Shown here piece after piece: positions 62,641-64,000 of a stretch of 64,000 bases of DNA. Position numbers and translations under genes: made by a program. The notes under the pieces are model-generated. The model had not been told where the DNA came from. It did not search any database and saw nothing but the letters and a program-made list of their open reading frames with translations. The stretch spans positions 56,840 through 120,839 of the forward strand of contig DBGEOK010000004.1 of assembly GCA_048370855.1 (NCBI GenBank), in the 5' to 3' direction. Every line of letters starts with the position of its first letter. Position 1 is the first letter of the stretch. The stretch comes from Limiplasma sp048370855. GTDB taxonomy: Bacteria > Bacillota > Clostridia > Christensenellales > Aristaeellaceae.

Positions 62641-63498
62641 TCAGCGCGCCTTAACCTTGTCCACAGGCAGATAACAGCGAATCGTTTCATCGCGCGTGCT
62701 CTTTGTGTCGGATACCGTTGTGCTGAACTCTGCAAATACGTACCCATTTTCTTCAAAGAAAACAGTGATACGGCTGCCTGCGCTCAGCGGAGCCGATTCA
62801 AAAAGCTCATAGTCGAAGCCCGGTCCAAAGCTGGGAGTGATATCCGCCGTAGTCATAGCCGAATACCCTTTCCAATGCTTGGACGGCATCGAGGACTCCA
62901 AATCATGCACCTTGTTTGTAGGGAAATACAGCCTGCGGTGACCTACCGTTGAGTAGTCCATATCAACGAACACATAGCCATTTTCAGAGAACAGAGCGTA
63001 AAGCGACGTTATTTTGTAAGGCTTGTACGCGCCGCCGCCGCAATAGTCCTTGGAGGGGCCAAGGCGCGACTGGATACGTTCTTCCCCATCCGCATACAGC
63101 GCGGCAGAGTAGGCGTCAAAACTTACGCTGGGCCATTGTGTCTCTTTTTCCGCGGCTGCGGGTTCGGAATCTCCTTCATTTTTTCCATGAAAGCTTATTG
63201 TGAAGGCGGTGCTGGTCCACGACGAGCCATCCAACGTATAATACACCGTTTCCGCAGCGCTTTCTCCGTTTGAAGAGAGTACCCACAGCAACGAGCCGTC
63301 AGAACGGCTTGTAACGCTGCTTACATTGCTGATTACATGCGACGGCGGTCCCACCGTAATGCCCATGACCGAGCTATCCGTTACCACAGTCGCCTGATTG
63401 CCCGCCTCGCCAGCCGAGATGACATAGCTGGCAGAAAACGCTATCATGGGCATGAGCAATAAAACGGTTACCAACACCAGACCAGCTATTTTTTTCAT
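62641..63498 (-). CDS. Secreted protein with duplicated SH3-like module
   Basis: Exported protein of unknown function, 285 residues, start after GGAGG. The signal peptide is MKKIAGLVLVTVLLLMPMIA, probable cut after FSA. The first half resembles a beta-sandwich with a linker rich in Glu and Ala. The second half has two related modules: one with SRLGPSKDY, ENGYVFVDMD and LYFPTNKV; the next with SFGPGFDYE, ENGYVFAEF and CYLPVDKV. They look like bacterial SH3 domains of the kind that bind cell wall. Its base composition is lower in G+C than the neighbouring operons, suggesting acquisition. Confidence 0.75.
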   Translation of the reverse strand: MKKIAGLVLVTVLLLMPMIAFSASYVISAGEAGNQATVVTDSSVMGITVGPPSHVISNVSSVTSRSDGSLLWVLSSNGESAAETVYYTLDGSSWTSTAFTISFHGKNEGDSEPAAAEKETQWPSVSFDAYSAALYADGEERIQSRLGPSKDYCGGGAYKPYKITSLYALFSENGYVFVDMDYSTVGHRRLYFPTNKVHDLESSMPSKHWKGYSAMTTADITPSFGPGFDYELFESAPLSAGSRITVFFEENGYVFAEFSTTVSDTKSTRDETIRCYLPVDKVKAR

Positions 63499-63704
63499 AC
63501 GCTTCCGCCTCCAGGTTTATGATGCGTTACCGGGCTTGCGCTATCGGGATGGTATGGCGACAGACGCGGCATCTATCCTTTTTGCCGCGCTGCCGATTGC
63601 GCGACAGGGTCGATCCCGGATGATGTGTAAACGCCAAAACAGCGTGGCGCGATTAACTGAATATCGGCAGAAAAGCAGGGCTTTGCTTTCCTGCCTTGAC
63701 TGTA

Positions 63705-63733
63705 ACGGTAGCAAAATCCAGACGGCCTGTCAA
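63705..63733 (-). promoter_or_regulatory. Promoter of the SH3-like protein gene
   Basis: Minus strand TTGACA, 17-base spacer, TACCGT. It leaves a leader of about 200 bases containing a GCAG..AAAGCA/TGCTTT..CTGC hairpin. Confidence 0.4.
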
Positions 63734-63768
63734 GGGCGAACGCGAAGCGGGGGTGTCCAAGAGCGGAG

Positions 63769-64000
63769 TTAAAGGAAATCAACAAGAGCAAAGGGAACAA
63801 GGGCGTAAGGACGAGAGGAACGATAGCTAAGCTTTGCAGCGCCAAACCGATTGTAGGCGCAAACAAAGACCGCCAGCACAGCGCGAAGGTTCTCCAACTT
63901 TCTAGGAAAGCATCTGCTTCTTCGTGCCAAAGTGGGAATATAGTGCCGTAAATCAGCATTGACACCCTCAACCGTGAACGTATCATTCTTGTTGTGAATA
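63769..64000 (-). CDS. IS1-like transposase, C-terminal end (partial)
   Basis: The last 76 codons of a minus-strand gene entering from the right edge. The reading frame gives FTVEGVNADLRHYIPTLAR, RSRCFPRKLENLRAVL and FVCAYNRFG, which match the C-terminal helix region of IS1-type (InsB-like) transposases: N-x-x-L-R...R-(K/R)-(S/T)-x-x-F...N/E-x-L...F-x-x-x-Y-N. The frame differs from the longest open frame there, which is a shadow. Whether the rest is intact is unknown. Some 35 bases lie between its stop and the promoter of the next gene, so that element's end is close. Confidence 0.65.
   Translation of the reverse strand, partial: IHNKNDTFTVEGVNADLRHYIPTLARRSRCFPRKLENLRAVLAVFVCAYNRFGAAKLSYRSSRPYALVPFALVDFL

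Noticed and set aside
63573..63986. Minus-strand hydrophobic open frame of 137 codons
   Set aside because: It is a shadow of the transposase fragment, which is in another minus-strand frame.
1..64000. Phage-defence or biosynthetic cluster
   Set aside because: No helicase, nuclease, toxin-antitoxin or synthase genes were seen.

Overview
The window looks like a chromosomal segment of a G+C-rich, low-oxygen-type Bacillota (Clostridia) genome, probably a gut-associated spore former. The evidence is HPr kinase/phosphorylase, a SpoIID homologue, the Gram-positive rimP-nusA-ylxR-ylxQ-infB-rbfA-nrnA-truB-ribF order, a class-II dimeric dUTPase, strong AGGAGG ribosome binding sites and sigma-A-like promoters. 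I cannot name a species. No tRNA, rRNA or CRISPR array was seen.

Layout. 1-5.3 kb: tail of a DeoR-type regulator, then pyrG with an XTP/dITP pyrophosphatase, UDP-galactopyranose mutase and a SpoIID-like lipoprotein. 5.3-17.2 kb: two minus-strand catabolic operons. Operon B holds a PfkB kinase, an HpcH/HpaI aldolase and a 2-hydroxyacid dehydrogenase. Operon A holds an oxidoreductase, class II aldolase, FGGY kinase, AraA-like isomerase, class III aminotransferase and a second oxidoreductase. A LacI-type regulator sits between them on the plus strand. 17.4-32.8 kb: a plus-strand run with an LplB/YtcP-type sugar ABC importer (no ATPase), DegT aminotransferase, NAL/DapA-type lyase, aldo/keto reductase, two Asp-box sialidase-fold proteins, a sialate O-acetylesterase-like protein, a GH123-like protein and an unrecognised 680-residue protein. 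The last five lack visible signal peptides, so the likely scheme is import of an oligosaccharide, cytoplasmic trimming, then isomerase-kinase-aldolase breakdown, with oxidoreductases and aminotransferases handling an oxidised or aminated sugar. The substrate is unknown. This 27 kb block is the best candidate for an undescribed system.

32.9-46.4 kb: minus-strand housekeeping block (dut-like, M16 peptidase, pnp, rpsO, ribF, truB, nrnA, rbfA, infB, ylxQ, ylxR, nusA, rimP) with recognisable promoters and a leader attenuator. 46.7-53.9 kb: radical SAM protein, then a second sugar ABC importer operon (binding protein, two permeases, sugar nucleotidyltransferase, NahK-like sugar kinase) divergent from a PocR-AraC regulator. 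54.1-62.1 kb: a DUF362 protein, then a tight plus-strand run: CapD-like dehydratase, tadA, Cof-type phosphatase, hprK, ROK glucokinase, asnS.

62.1-64 kb: an A+T-richer, gene-poor end with tandem terminator-like hairpins, an orphan secreted protein with a duplicated SH3-like module, and the C-terminal end of an IS1-like transposase that runs out of the window.
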